Of a stretch of DNA of 64,000 nucleotides, positions 63,415 to 64,000 are shown in pieces. The position numbers and the translations under genes are program-made. Positions within the stretch are counted from its first letter, which is position 1. Every line of letters starts with the position of its first letter. The stretch covers positions 4,553,501 through 4,617,500 of the forward strand of contig OU015670.1 in the NCBI GenBank assembly GCA_907165275.2, in the 5' to 3' direction. Source of the DNA: Zygaena filipendulae (Eukaryota; Arthropoda; Insecta; Lepidoptera; Zygaenidae). The notes beneath the pieces are model-generated. The model searched no databases. It saw only the letters and a program-made list of their open reading frames with translations, and was not told where the DNA came from.

Positions 63415-64000
63415 CCTATCCTACTAATATTATAAACGCGAAAGTTTGTAAGAATGTATGGCTGGATGGATGGATGGATGTTTGTTATTCTTTCACGCAA
63501 AAACTACTGGATGGATTTAAATGAAACTTTACAATAATATAGCTTATACATCAGATTAACACATAGGCTACTTTTTATCCCGGAATTCTCGCGGGAACTC
63601 TGAAATTAACGCGGGTGAAACCGCGGGGCACAACTACTATCTTAATCTAATATATATAAATCACGTGTCACGTTGTTTGTCCGCGATGGACTCCGAAACT
63701 ACTGAACGGATTTTGATAAAATTTTGCAATGATCCAACTTAAAAGATAGGATAGTTTTTATCCCGGAATTCCCTCGGGAACTGAAGGACATAGAGTACTT
63801 TTTTCCCGCAACCTCCGCGGGAACTCCGAAATTACCGCGGATGAAATCGCGGGGGACAGCTAGTAATATTATAAATGCGAAAGGAACTCTGTCTGTCAGT
63901 CTGTCTGTTTGTTCCGGCTAATCTCTGACACGGCTGGACCGATTTTAACGGGACTTTCACTGGTAGATAGTTGATGTTATGTATAAGGAGTAACTAAGGC
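63415..64000 (-). repeat. Three stacked SINE/LINE-tail-like repeats
   Basis: 63415-63652 and 63653-63863 are reversed copies of the CTAGCTGT family (TATCCCGGAATTCTCGCGGG, then CGCGGGGGACAGCTAGTA). A (TGGA)n stretch lies at 63463-63480. 63866-64000 is the second family (GTTTGTTCCGGCTAATC), cut by the window end. Confidence 0.7.

Overview
The window is AT-rich, repeat-laden insect DNA with intron-split genes. Very GC-rich short exons sit in AT-rich introns, the interspersed repeats look lepidopteran (SINE/LINE tails ending in ATTAGTAGGAT-like sequence), and there are Tc1, Ty3/gypsy, RTE/I-type LINE and many foldback elements. I read it as moth or butterfly nuclear DNA; the order is inferred from repeat style, not proven.

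Layout. 1-7.5 kb is repeat-rich, with a complete but decayed Tc1-type transposon (2167-3784) and a LINE fragment. 7.6-16.4 kb holds a plus-strand gene whose 12 coding exons I could splice into one 550-residue Ser/Arg-rich protein of a family I cannot name. 13952-33937 is a tandem duplication. Copy A (13952-20727) carries the 3' half of the SR gene plus a truncated 3' tail of the next gene. Copy B (20728-33937) carries a truncated SR-gene copy plus the intact tail of the next gene. Copy B alone received a full 5.9 kb Ty3/gypsy element (27095-33021, 926 bp LTRs, 4 bp target duplication). 33.8-46.4 kb (minus) is a 13-exon gene giving 1474 residues in frame. It resembles Three rows / the non-catalytic N-terminal part of separase and has no protease domain in this window. 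46.6-50.0 kb looks like a large, decayed TTAA-flanked inverted-repeat element. 51.8-53.2 kb is ALG10, the last glucosyltransferase of the dolichol-linked oligosaccharide pathway. 57.3-58.5 kb is the 3' end of a lipid phosphate phosphatase gene on the minus strand, and the intron upstream of it holds an intact 4.3 kb Mag/K02A2.6-like LTR retrotransposon.

The host genes are unrelated housekeeping types (RNA processing, sister-chromatid separation, N-glycosylation, lipid phosphate hydrolysis) and do not form one pathway. The SR gene and the three rows-like gene were convergent neighbours. The tandem duplication broke inside both, yet left one intact copy of each. The most unusual observation is a 113 bp palindrome core that is inverted between the two copies of the duplication.

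Exon joins were made by eye from splice signals and reading-frame continuity, with no transcript evidence.
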